A stretch of DNA of 64,000 bases from Pseudisothecium myosuroides (lineage: Eukaryota; Streptophyta; Bryopsida; Hypnales; Lembophyllaceae). The DNA lies in contig OX637295.1 in assembly GCA_951799445.1 (NCBI GenBank), positions 10,912,001 through 10,976,000 on the forward strand, given 5' to 3'. The notes beneath the pieces were generated by a model. That model was not told where the DNA came from. It worked only from the letters and a program-made list of their open reading frames with translations, and did not search any database. Shown in pieces: positions 49,819 through 58,760 of the stretch. The position numbers and the translations under genes are program-made. Position 1 is the stretch's first letter; each line of letters begins with the position of its first letter.

Positions 49819-50974
49819 ACGAGGAGGCAGAGGTGGTTCGACGCATCATTCTTGCCGACCGAGTTACCCGGCTCCCCCCGCCGCCTATTGTGCAGGTGCT
49901 CCGCCTTGCGTTGCAGAATATGTACGGGAGGTGGAGGCAAATGACTTGTCCGCTATTTGGGATTAGGGAGACCGTTGTGAGGAGCATGTGCAAGAGGCAG
50001 CGGGACATCATGCTCGCCCTGGCAATGTACACCTTTGAAGCCCCGTTCATTTTCTCTGGCAAGGCGGAGTTTGAAGGCGACGTCGTTCACTCATCAATCA
50101 TGAAGGACTGCCATATGGTCTGCGAGGGAAAAGAACAACATGTTATGGACAACATCTTCAATTGGGTCAGGGCCGTTCGCATGCGTGCTCTTCAGGACCT
50201 GGCTCGTGACAATCCTGAAGTATTTAGAGCATGCTAGACAACCACACTATACGAGCACTGGGGAGACCAGGGGAAAATGTGGTCTCGGACCCTCCACCAG
50301 AGAGAGGACTTGGACATCGGGTGGGTGGCCAATGTTAATGCGCCAAAGTGGGCTCCAAGGGTTGCGGCCTGCTAGCGTGCTATCATGGCCCTCGCGCATA
50401 CCATGGACAAGGTGCTGGACGTCAACGAAGACAAAGCGTGGGCAGCTTATCATGCCTCAACCTTGGAGCCCGGAGAAATAAAAGACAGCGAAACACTGGG
50501 TGGGGAGTACGAGCCGGTGGATGCGAATGCGGGAGCAGACAACCTCAGCCTGTCGCAACTTCAGAGAGCAGTGCACGTCGACGACATTTGCACACAAGAC
50601 CTCGCCGGTCCCTAGCTTTCTCCCGTGGTGATCGCATCACCCAAGCGAGGGCAGGTTAGCCAGGCCTCCATCCAGGAGACATCTGAAGTCGTGCCGGCGA
50701 CGCCGAGAAGCTTGCAGTTTGAATTTGCTGCAGTGACGGACATGCCTAACTGCGACACCATCTCAGGTGCCTGCTCCGGTGATGAAGCTGAAGATGACTT
50801 GGCACCTAGGATCCCCCTAGACCCCGAAAGCGCCAGAAGATTGTCTCATCGGAAGACAGTAACATTTCCGCCCCTTCGAATTGTGGACCTCGACCCAGCG
50901 GCTTGGTGTAAACTCTCTATTCCCAAATCTTATGATTACTTCACGGTAGAAGACCTTCTGGAAGCCTTGCCAAG
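49819..50974 (+). pseudogene. Gene A exon with three in-frame TAGs
   Basis: Frame 0 encodes DEEAEVVRRIILADRVTRLP, MCKRQRDIMLALAMYTFEAP, and a Trp-rich stretch between the first two stops (LYEHWGDQGKMWSRTLHQRE). Coding-like sequence continues on both sides of TAG 50235, TAG 50373 and TAG 50613. The exon ends with a Pro-rich part, LPRIPLDP-like sequence and DLDPAAWCKLSIPKSYDYFT, at the donor CCAAG|GTACCA. Confidence 0.65.
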
Positions 50975-51176
50975 GTACCATACCTCTTCAACACCTTGAA
51001 TGTTCATTATGAAAGTGCAGAACACGTCCGGTGAAACACTATGTGGCCCCAAAAGCAACCGCTCTGAATTCTTTTGGGCGGTTCTTTAAATGACAGTGTG
51101 TTCAGTCCAGTCTTGGCGAAATGTAGCATCCATTTTTTGGGGGTTTTGCCGTCTCAGGTCAAGAAGTTTCTGACAG

Positions 51177-52038
51177 CTACTTTGGGATTCACCGCAGGAA
51201 AGGCAATGGCATTATTGATGAGGGCACGGTGAACTTCTTCGTGGGAGAGTGTACCTCCCTGCCAGTCCCACTTGTGCAGCTTTGGAACTTGTGGAAGTGT
51301 AGGAAGTTCTTAGGGCAGAACATCGTTGAGCTCTTGTCCCACAGGCTGTGGTATAGCATGTCACCGGAGGCACGGGCTAAGGTGTACATAGCGTCGTCGT
51401 TCATGCAGGGCCCCATGGAAGGAGTTTGGAAGGTCAATACGGAGGACGCGCTGCTGAAGTGGGGTCGGAATTTCCTTGTGCCCTCTCGTTTTTTCAGTGC
51501 GTGTCCCACCGACATGGAAGTTGTAGTCCCATATGTGTCGGGCGCCCACTGGTCTATCTTTGTTTTTACCCGCACCGCTATCCTTCATGTCGACAGCGTT
51601 ACCAAGATGCACACATCGCAGGAGGACGTGGAGGACGTGTCAAGGGTGTGGTCGGTTTGGCGGTTGTTACACCCCCCCGTGTTGGGCACGCAGCCGCCGA
51701 CAAAGGAGGTGCCTGCTTTCACTCAAAGGGGCAATTACGAGTGCGGTTTTTTTGCTCTGAGATTTATGGAGCTGTATGTGCGACTAGTTCATGGCGATGA
51801 GTCCTACTCTGAAGACAGCAAGGCGATGGATACGTTTCTAGAGCAGGTGCAGGTTGAAGCTCGAGGTCCGGCCATGCAGAAGAGTGTAATAGCAGCAGTT
51901 GCTGATGAACTCGGTGCACGGTGCGGGAGTATGCCCTACGAGGCACCATTTCGCGTTTTCCACGCCGCTGACGGAAGCAAGTCCGCTTCCATATTCGATA
52001 CGGAAGAGCTCGAAGACGCGCATACCTTGGCAACTTAG
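51177..52038 (+). CDS. Gene A, Ulp1-type cysteine protease domain exon
   Basis: After acceptor TTTCTGACAG the frame reads YFGIHRRKGNGIIDEGTVNF and continues uninterrupted to TAG 52036-52038. Counting from the GTG codon at 51229 as residue 1, the catalytic residues of family C48 are visible: His107 in SGAHWSIFVF, Asp122 in ILHVDSVT, the oxyanion Gln166 in FTQRGNYECG and the nucleophile Cys172 in YECGFFALRFMELY. Spacing and flanking hydrophobic strands fit the Ulp1/SENP fold, so this domain appears intact although upstream exons are not. The predicted activity is removal of SUMO-like modifiers. Confidence 0.85.
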
Positions 52039-52875
52039 CTTCTAGAGTAGTTGTTAGTTTTGCAGATCGTGGCCGCCGGTGTAGTGCCTGTGATCACTGC
52101 AGAATGCGTCGACAGTGTTTCACAGGAAAGCAGGACGTCGAAACACTGAGGGAAGTTCAGGGTAAAGTGTACCCCGTGCCTGAACAATGTACAGTTTGCG
52201 TTAATGTCTTATTTCTGCAATGTAATCAATCCTATTTTGTATTATTAATTTGATGTAATATGCAGTCCTCAACTGGCTAAAATTATGTGAGCACCCGAAT
52301 ACAAAAACCTAAGGTTGCCATTTCGGATGAATTTCAAAGGTCTTACTGCCCAGACAATATAGGAGTGGCATCTAAACCGACCAAACAGTGAAAAAAGGAG
52401 TCCTGTTAAAAGGCTGTTTCGTTAAGTGGCCCCAAAAACGCTATGTTAAGGCTTGAAGGACTTTGTCCGAGGATTTCGAAATTGGAATTTAGTAATACAG
52501 AGAATTGCCTTGAAGAGTTCGAAGTGCTGACAAGTTGCGTTGTCGGAATTTTTCTGGTCATTCCTCAGAAATTTACGTGACCTAAGGATACAAAACCGCC
52601 AAATTTAGGCACCGCCACAAAACCGCATCCACCCCAAAGTCCAAATGCAGGGGGATCCTGAACTCGTCGACTTTGTTCGGTTGGTGACATATTCAAAAAC
52701 ATTTTCACACAGCGATACTTATTGGTGAACCCTTACACTCCTGAAAAATCATGAAAACGTGAAGGCTACCCTGTAGGGCAAAGTTCCGTTCTAGCAATGG
52801 ACAGAAGAGCAGTTCACCACCTTACACAAAACACTAATGCCTACCAATGAGAACCCTACAACTCCTGCAAAGAAG
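52039..52875. other. Convergent intergenic region between genes A and B
   Basis: No gene. Near its left edge two inverted copies of the 9-mer, CAGTGTTTC (52113-52121) and GAAACACTG (52140-52148), form a perfect stem with an 18-base loop. The remaining ~700 bp looks like 3' flanking sequence of the two converging genes. The frame of gene A would stay open to TGA 52147 if the TAG at 52036 were read through. Confidence 0.5.
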
Positions 52876-54075
52876 TTATGCTGGCGACTGAGCTCCAAGC
52901 CTTAACATCCTGGATACTGGAGGCCTTGAGTTCCGCTCCAAGAAGTCTTTCTTTCGGGCTAGACCCATACCCAACCCATCCTGCACAGTGTGAAACACTG
53001 CATTGGCACCCGCTGGATGCAGGTTTCTGGCTTCGAGGTCCACCGCCAACTTCTTAAGCTTCCCGATAGACCGGTTGAAGTCAGCATGCAGATGCTCCAT
53101 TAAAATAAGGTTTCCCTGCAGAAAAGTGAGGAGTTCGTTAGCCTGCAAGGCTAACTTGAACTGCGTGAGGTTCGGTTGTCCACTCCGCTGTGATTTAGAC
53201 GTCGATTGGCAAGGCGAATCTGGACAACGCGATGGCGTGCCTGAAGATGATGCTGCTGTCTCCCATATTGCAGGTGTGCTCTGCTGATTTGAAGGCTGCC
53301 CCGCCATCCCCTTCAGCGTGCCACAATACTTTGCCACTGTCCCCTCTGCCAAGTGAGGGTTTAAAAGCCTCAAAACCTTCACCTTGTGTTTGCATGTGTT
53401 TCCTCGCTGAGAATGTACACATTTACAAGAGGCCCAGAGCTCACAAGGATTCTGGACAACGTACCGAATGTGCCTATGACTGGTAGAAATTACATAGGCT
53501 AGACCACCATCATATTCTGGCAGAGCAACGTCGCTGTCTGGAATGTTTCGTGCGCGGATAAGGGCAGACACCACAATTTCGCGTTCTTTTCAATTGTCTA
53601 CAAAGCCGAATGTCTTTCGCACTGTCCCATACCAGTAATGGGTTAACACGTCACCCGTGAGGACGTGGATGCACCAGTCAACGCGGTGGCCAGTCATTCG
53701 GCTTCTCTCTTGCTTTAAAACGGACTTCATGTAGCTGTGGTAATTTTCCACAGCAGCATTTGTGTCCTGACCAGCGTATGGGAGGTTCCTGTATCCAACA
53801 ACCCACATATGAACTTTCCCTACCACTGCTCCTTGACATATTCCCAAAATTCAATTTCTCCAGGGTACAAATTTTCCAGTTGCTGCAAGAGCCTGATTGC
53901 CCAACCTGTTGCATCATTCCCTGCTGGCCCTAAGCGATCATACATTATGGATCCCATGCCTTTGAGGATCTCCGCCCGCTTCACGCTGTCTTGAATCTTA
54001 ATGCCCGCTTGCTTTTGCCACGCGCGATGGATGTGCCACAGGCACAAAAAGATGGCCGTCGACGGCCACACAGCC
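52876..54075 (-). pseudogene. Gene B exon 5: C/W-H motif, NAAVENYH motif and SWIM zinc finger
   Basis: Begins AVWPSTAIFLCLWHIHRAWQ, the conserved CxWH segment after the second Asp. LLQQLENLYPGEIEFWEYVK follows up to a TAG (53822) and a nearby frameshift. The other frame carries MWVVGYRNLPYAGQDTNAAV and ENYHSYMKS, then a TGA (53592-53590) inside FGFVDN-stop-KEREIVVSALIRA. The SWIM finger is CKCVHSQRGNTCKH (C-x-C-x8-C-x-H) at about 53430. A Ser/Gln-rich tail and a helical end (NELLTFLQGNLILMEHLHAD) follow. SWIM domains bind DNA or protein and typify this MULE branch. Confidence 0.8.
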
Positions 54076-54290
54076 CTGCATTGTGCGACAAAGTTGGAGT
54101 CAGCATTCCATTTCCGGAAACATTAAATGGGTGACGGGTTGGTCATATCGGTTTTTTCCATTTGCTTGAATGCGATGTGCGTTCTGTGAATGGGAAAATG
54201 GTGCTAAAGTGACTTCAGATGTGGTCGCGCTGTTTCCATGGGCCTAAACTCGTAACTGTCTGGCCAAGTAATGTCACGGTTTCATCGTAC

Positions 54291-54490
54291 CTGAGGCTGT
54301 TGATTTCTCCCTGCGCACAGTCAGCGATGAAAGCATTGGGTTTCCAAGTTGAGCTCTCCCGTTTCATGGTTACATCGAGAGCTCTCAGCTACGGAGTTAA
54401 GTCTTCTTGTTTCGATCGAGATGTGATAACGAAGGCAATAGGTATGCCGTTGTGCCACTCATCGAAAATCATCAGAGTATAGAGGGGAAA
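54291..54490 (-). pseudogene. Gene B exon 4, second catalytic Asp
   Basis: Begins after GGGGCTGTGCAG and reads FPLYTLMIFDEWHNGIPIAF, VITSRSKQEDLTP, then a TAG (54391-54389), and NAFIADCAQGEINSL. FIADCAQGE carries the second catalytic Asp (codon 54322-54320). It ends at CCTCAG|GTACGA in phase 2 and pairs with exon 5. Confidence 0.75.
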
Positions 54491-54618
54491 CTGCACAGCC
54501 CCGACCCAACAGAGTACATTTATCAATTTACGAAGATGAAAACCGAAGGCGCTGCATTCCAGCACTAGAACGTGCGCAGACCCTCTTTATTGCATCTGAC
54601 TGGAACTTAACAACGTAC

Positions 54619-55109
54619 CTTCTTTTCATTCGTGCCGAATGTCGCGTCAATGGAAACAGCGCCCTCATGTTCGAATTTAAGCATCATCTATTTTTGCCAT
54701 TGCGTCTGGATGCCAACAGTAAAAGGGATATTGGTACCCGTTAGGCCTCCTTATACAGCTGCCCCTGTCTCCTGGTAGAAGAAAACACTGTGCTGATTTT
54801 CTTGGACCCACAGTTGCATGCTCTTCGCATCTTATGTGCTGAGCATGTATGTCTCCTTGGCAACCTTTCTTGCTAAGTTTCGAACGTCCCGTTCATGCAA
54901 GAACCAGTCTCTGGTGACCTGCCCTCCTTTTTCAAGAGCATCCTTTAGAGCTGCAATGTGCTTAACCATTATTTGCAAAACACTGAGACCGTTACGGAGC
55001 AAAGAAAGCACATACTCCTTGATTTCCTCGGAAAGCTGCCACGCCAGTGCACTTTGGTCTCTTGCATCTTCTTTCCCATGGCAAATAATCCCGTCTTGGT
55101 TGACATGAT
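54619..55109 (-). pseudogene. Gene B exon 3, start of the DDE core
   Basis: Reads HVNQDGIICHGKEDARDQSA, EEIKEYVLSLLRNGLSVLQI, WFLHERDVRNLARKVAKETY, and ends in VSIDATFGTNEKK at a GTACGT donor. The last segment holds the first catalytic Asp (codon 54648-54646), typical of MULE transposases. Stops at 54834 (TAA), 54753 (TAA) and 54690 (TAG) each fall where Gln would suit the family, for example WQK-stop-MMLKF. Confidence 0.75.
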
Positions 55110-55199
55110 CTGCTTTGAAGATGCAAATTTCGCAGACATTCGGTAGAAGGTAAAGTGTCTTGATTCAAAATGAAGCTAGACATCCTCACTTGAGTGAGC

Positions 55200-56254
55200 C
55201 ACCCCATTGTTTTAGTGAATCACGCGGCTTAGCCGTGCCAATATGTTTTTTTTTCTTCTTCTTTGTGCTGATTTGAGCCTCAGAGGTTGGCGCATCTGGA
55301 CGGGGGTCCTCCACTTCGTCCACTGGCACTGTGTTCAGGTCTATGCTTTCAGCAAAAATCCGTGCCGGGTCGCAGCCTTTAACATTCTCTGCCATCGTCT
55401 GCACCTCAGTGTTTCGTTTCTTCTTTATGTTTTCCGAGGCCGCGTTTTCTTCCAGCACCCCCTGTTTCCCACTCTGCACGCAGGATTCTAGAAGAACTTC
55501 ACTGTGGTGCATGGATGGAGGTCCACTTTCTGCGTGGCCGTTGTCAACATCTGCGGGGACCACATTCAGATCAAGCTCCACCAAACCGGGGGGGAGTGTT
55601 TTCATGGCCTTCTTCCGACCTTGACTCCGCTTGCAGGGGACAGTCTGTTTTTTTTGTGTGACCTTCCATGCCCTAGACTTTGTGGACCGTACCCTAATGG
55701 GGATTGACGGAGTAGGATTACATTCCGGTATCGTGGCTGTGAGGTCCGCTGAGTTCATTTGAATCTGTTTGCCCTGTTCACTAGAAGCATTGGTTATGCT
55801 CAGTGATGCGAGCAATTCCAAAGGAAATGGACCCTGCACCTGGTCCGTCGCTTGGTTCTTGCGGGGTCTTCCCACATTCCTCTTCTTGGACACCACAACT
55901 GCAGTGTCATTCGAATTGCTCAATTGCCCTGGCAACAGTACCCCATGCAATGCAGCGTCTGTTCCTGTTTCCCTTCCACCAATCTCATTAGCTAATTTCC
56001 TTGGTCGTCTGCCCCTGGGTTTCGCTGGCTTCAGCGTTGTGTCGGTTGTGGATGTCCGTTTCTTCCTACCTGCTCTCGGCATTGATTTCTTTGAAACCAC
56101 CGTGTCAGCAAGTTCAGCTTCCTTCTTCTTGCGCGACCGTCGTCCCTTACCACTTGCCGGCAGCACCACCTTAGGCCTGTTTTTCAGCAGTAAGGATGGT
56201 GTGATGGACTTCACTTTTGTAGTGTCATCCTGTGGCCCAAATTGGCAATGGTAA
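55200..56254 (-). CDS. Gene B exon 2, basic linker with AT-hook-like and DLNxxP motifs
   Basis: Starts after the acceptor TTGGTGCAG. Basic motifs GKGRRSRKKK, KPRGRRPRKLA and RNVGRPRKNQ resemble AT-hooks or nuclear localisation signals. LVELDLNVVPADV (codons at 55572-55555) and ESIDLNTVPVDE (55341-55324) match the DLNxxP form of the plant EAR repression motif. A lysine run (TKKKKKKH) lies near the end. The exon is open throughout. Its 3' border is uncertain: donors at TGGG|GTGGCT or CTCAA|GTGAGG are possible, and the first fits the phase of the next exon. Confidence 0.65.
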
Positions 56255-56404
56255 CTGCACCAATACAAATCAAACAGGCACAACCCTTGAAAACTTGACA
56301 CCTAAGTGTAATCCTGTAAGACATGAAGAGGAAATCAAGCAATACTGAACAACCAATTTTGACCTCAACGATGTGCAGAGTGGGGATCAGATAAAATTAT
56401 GTAC

Positions 56405-56820
56405 CGGATGACCTCCCTTGCCGTGCTAGCAGTAGCTCTAGTTGTATCCTTCCCTTGCATTGTGCGGATCTTTACATAATGTGTCGTAGCCAGGCCATTA
56501 AAATGTTCCATACCGCAAATGAAATCCGCAACCCTACCTGCGGGGATGAAACACTGCTGAGCGATGACGGCTCTTTTCTTACGATCTGGACCCACACCGC
56601 AAACTAACTGCGTCTCCCGCAACTCCCACAGCAGATCAGCCCTTTGAATGTTTCCTTCGGGAGGGTGCTGCACCTTATGAGTGATGAGCACAAGGTCCGA
56701 CTGCAACTCATCACTATCGAATGCATGAAATGGAACAGTGCCACCTGAAATCACAGTTGAATCCATGTGGGCGGCTATAGACGAGGTCGAAGTGGACCCT
56801 ATGAATTGTGGATGCGCCAT
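56405..56820 (-). CDS. Gene B exon 1, N-terminal domain
   Basis: Opens with ATG and reads MAHPQFIGSTSTSSIAAHMD. A more conserved-looking part follows (RADLLWELRETQLVCGVGPD, FIPAGRVADFICGMEHFNGL). It ends TAREVIR at the donor CATCCG|GTACAT and joins exon 2 in phase to give REVIRYHCQFG. The Cys/His residues across the junction (FICGMEH...YHCQF) could form a zinc site like those at the N-terminus of many MULE and FAR1-type proteins; this is inference. The GAAACACTG motif lies inside the exon (56548-56556). Confidence 0.65.
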
Positions 56821-57294
56821 GGAAGGACGCCTCAGTGAAGACTACTGATTTCTATGCGTACATGACCTCATCTAGGAGTTGGGTAACGTAAAGAATTCCA
56901 AGTACCCTGAACCCTAAAACGTAGACTACAGTATAGCTCCCTAAAACCGCAATCGTCACACAGTAATTCTGCTCACACCGGTGACTTTGTCATTACTGAA
57001 TCTCTCTGAAGCACCCCACGAAAAGGCGCCCCTAATCTCCAGAGCAATTGGCCTGAAGTTGCATCTACTATCATCGAACATGACCGCCCCTGTTCTTCGC
57101 TATGCATAGCGGAGCAGAAGCTGCGCTCCGAATCACAACTACGAGTGAAACTCGGTACCCTGGCCATTCTGGAACTTGTACACGCCTAAACCCTAGTCGC
57201 CAGCAGAATCCCTAACAATAGCTACCAGGCGGTCGACGAAACACTGAGCACGTTCCGTTTGCAAGGTTGCATTCGTGACTTGTTCGTTCATCCA
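56821..57294 (-). promoter_or_regulatory. Presumed 5' region of gene B
   Basis: Lies between the ATG of gene B and the right array. It carries telobox-like sequences, GAACCCTAAAAC at about 56911 and CTAAACCCTAGTCG at about 57186, and an exact GAAACACTG at 57238-57246. A 64-codon minus-strand frame (57167-56973) precedes the gene and could be an upstream ORF or untranslated exon; I do not recognise it. Confidence 0.4.
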
Positions 57295-58760
57295 AGGCTG
57301 TGGATCGTATTCCATTCCCCCCCAATTTTTTTTCCATATTTTTTTTATTGCACATGAAGTGTGTCCCCCAAGGTATATTTTGTTTTGGATGCGGCAAGGG
57401 TTGATTGTATTCCATTCCCCATTTCTTTGGGCCATCATTTTTTTTATTGTACCTTTAGGGTGGTCCCCTTTCTATTTCTTTTTGAAAGTGGCAAGTGTTG
57501 ATTGTATTCCATTCTCCCAATTTTTTTCTTTCCATATTTTTTTTATTGCACCTTAAGGGTGTCCCCCTTCTATTTCGTTTTGAAAGGGGCACAGGTTGAT
57601 TGTATTCCATTCCCCCAATTTCTTTTTCCCAATTTTTTTTATTGCACCTTAAGGGTGTCTCCCAAGGTCTATTTCGTTTTGAAAGTGGCAAGGGTTGATT
57701 GTATTCCATTCCCCATTTCTTTGGGCCATCATTTTTTTATTGCACCTGAAGGGTGTCCCCCTTCTATTTTGTTTTGAAAGTGGCAAGTGTTGATTGTATT
57801 CCATTCTCCCAATTTTTTTCTTTCCATATTTTTTTTATTGCACTTGAAGGGTGTCCCCCAAGGTCTATTTTGTTTTGAAAGGGGCAAGTGTTGATTGTAT
57901 TCCATTCCCCTAATTTCTTTTTCCCAATTTTTCTTATTGCACCTTAAGGGTGTCTCCCAAGGTCTATTTCGTTTTGAAAGTGGCAAGGGTTGATTGTATT
58001 CCATTCTCCCAATTTTTTTCTTTCCATATTTTTTTTATGGCACTTCAAGGGTGTCCCCCAAGGTCTATTTCGTTTTGAAAGTAGCAAGGGTTGATTGTAT
58101 TCCATTCCCCCAATTTCTTTTTCCCAATTTTTTGTATTGCACCTTAAGGGTCTCCCCCTTCTATTTCGTTTTGAAAGTGGCAAGGGTTGACTGTATTCCA
58201 ATCCCCATTTTTTTGGGCCACATTCTTTTAATTGCAACTTAAGGGTGTCCCCCAAGGTCTATTTCATTTTGAAATCGGCAAGGATTCATTGTATTCCATT
58301 TCCCTTTTTTTTCCATATATTATTTATTGCACCTAAAGGGTGTCCCCTAAGGTCTATTTTGTTTTTAAAGCGGTAAGGGGGGATTCTATTCCATTTTCCA
58401 TATTTTTGGATGCAATTTTGGTAATTGAACGTGTGAGTGCCCCCCTTGAATTTTTTTTGGAAAGCATTCAGGGTTGATTCTCATCCCTTTCCTGTTTTTT
58501 ATTCCTTATCTTTTTTAATTGAACATGTGAGTGTCCCCCAAGGTCCATTGCATTTTGAAAGCAGGAAGCGTTGATTCTATTCCATTCCCCATTTTTTGGT
58601 TCCATATTTCTGTAATTGAACGTGTGAGTGTCCCCCCTTGTATGTCTTTTTGGAAGCGGTGAGGATTGATTCGAATCCCTTTCCCGGATTTTTTTCCTTT
58701 TGGGGGGGAAATTTCACACGTGAGTGTCCCCCTTCTATTTCGTTTTCAAAGCGGGGTGGT
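57295..58760 (-). repeat. Right array: inverted copies of the left array unit, about 14 units
   Basis: On the minus strand the same unit is readable (AATGGAATACAATCAACCCT, CACTTTCAAAACGAAATAGA, AGGGGGACACCCTTAAGGTG). Most right units carry CCTTGGGGGACACCC and ATGGCCCAAAGAAATGGGG variants rather than those of the bulk left array. They resemble the outermost left units (19900-20200), as expected for paired inverted repeats. Towards 58300-58760 the units become longer and more diverged (ACACGTTCAATTAC type), mirroring 19790-19900. Confidence 0.9.

Larger units (their letters stand above)
46207..52038 (+). pseudogene. Gene A: Ulp1/SENP-like C48 protease of the MULE, degraded
   Basis: Exons recognised: 46207-46461 (acceptor CTTTGCAG), 46563-49126, 49332-49670, 49819-50974 and 51177-52038. 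The introns are 101, 205, 148 and 202 bp, and their phases match. The encoded protein would be about 1,700 residues: an N-terminal globular part with a Cys/His cluster, a long acidic, Ser/Thr/Pro-rich disordered middle, then the protease. Ulp1 enzymes cleave SUMO or related modifiers; plant MULEs often carry such genes with unknown role. Damage: frameshifts near 48530 and 49590, and in-frame TAG at 49022, 50235, 50373 and 50613, each followed by more coding-like sequence. The 5' end is unresolved. The last stop (TAG, 52036) may also be secondary, because the frame continues open to TGA at 52147. Confidence 0.8.
52876..56820 (-). pseudogene. Gene B: Mutator-like (MULE) transposase with SWIM finger, degraded
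   Basis: Exons on minus, from the ATG at 56820: 56820-56405, 56254 to about 55200, about 55109-54619, 54490-54291 and 54075-52876. Introns of 150, 128 and 215 bp were placed with matching phase (56404-56255, 54618-54491, 54290-54076); the second intron's exact borders are uncertain. Domain order: N-terminal region, AT-hook-like linker with two DLNxxP motifs, DDE catalytic core (IDATFGTNEKK; FIADCAQGE; LCLWHIHRAW), an NAAVENYHSYMKS motif, and the SWIM finger. MULE transposases bind the inverted ends and cut and paste the element. Damage: stops at 54834 (TAA), 54753 (TAA), 54690 (TAG), 54391 (TAG), 53822 (TAG) and 53592 (TGA), plus a frameshift near 53825. Confidence 0.85.

Noticed and set aside
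49022..54834. Nuclear code with TAA/TAG read as Gln (as in some ulvophyte green algae)
   Set aside because: Nine of ten internal stops are TAR at Gln-like positions, which is tempting. However, a TGA (53592) also interrupts the transposase, three frameshifts are present, and decay by C-to-T explains everything without a new code. A check of host genes outside the element would settle it.
55243..56254. Plus-strand frames opposite gene B exon 2 (82-161 codons)
   Set aside because: They overlap the basic linker of the transposase on minus and are its antisense translation.
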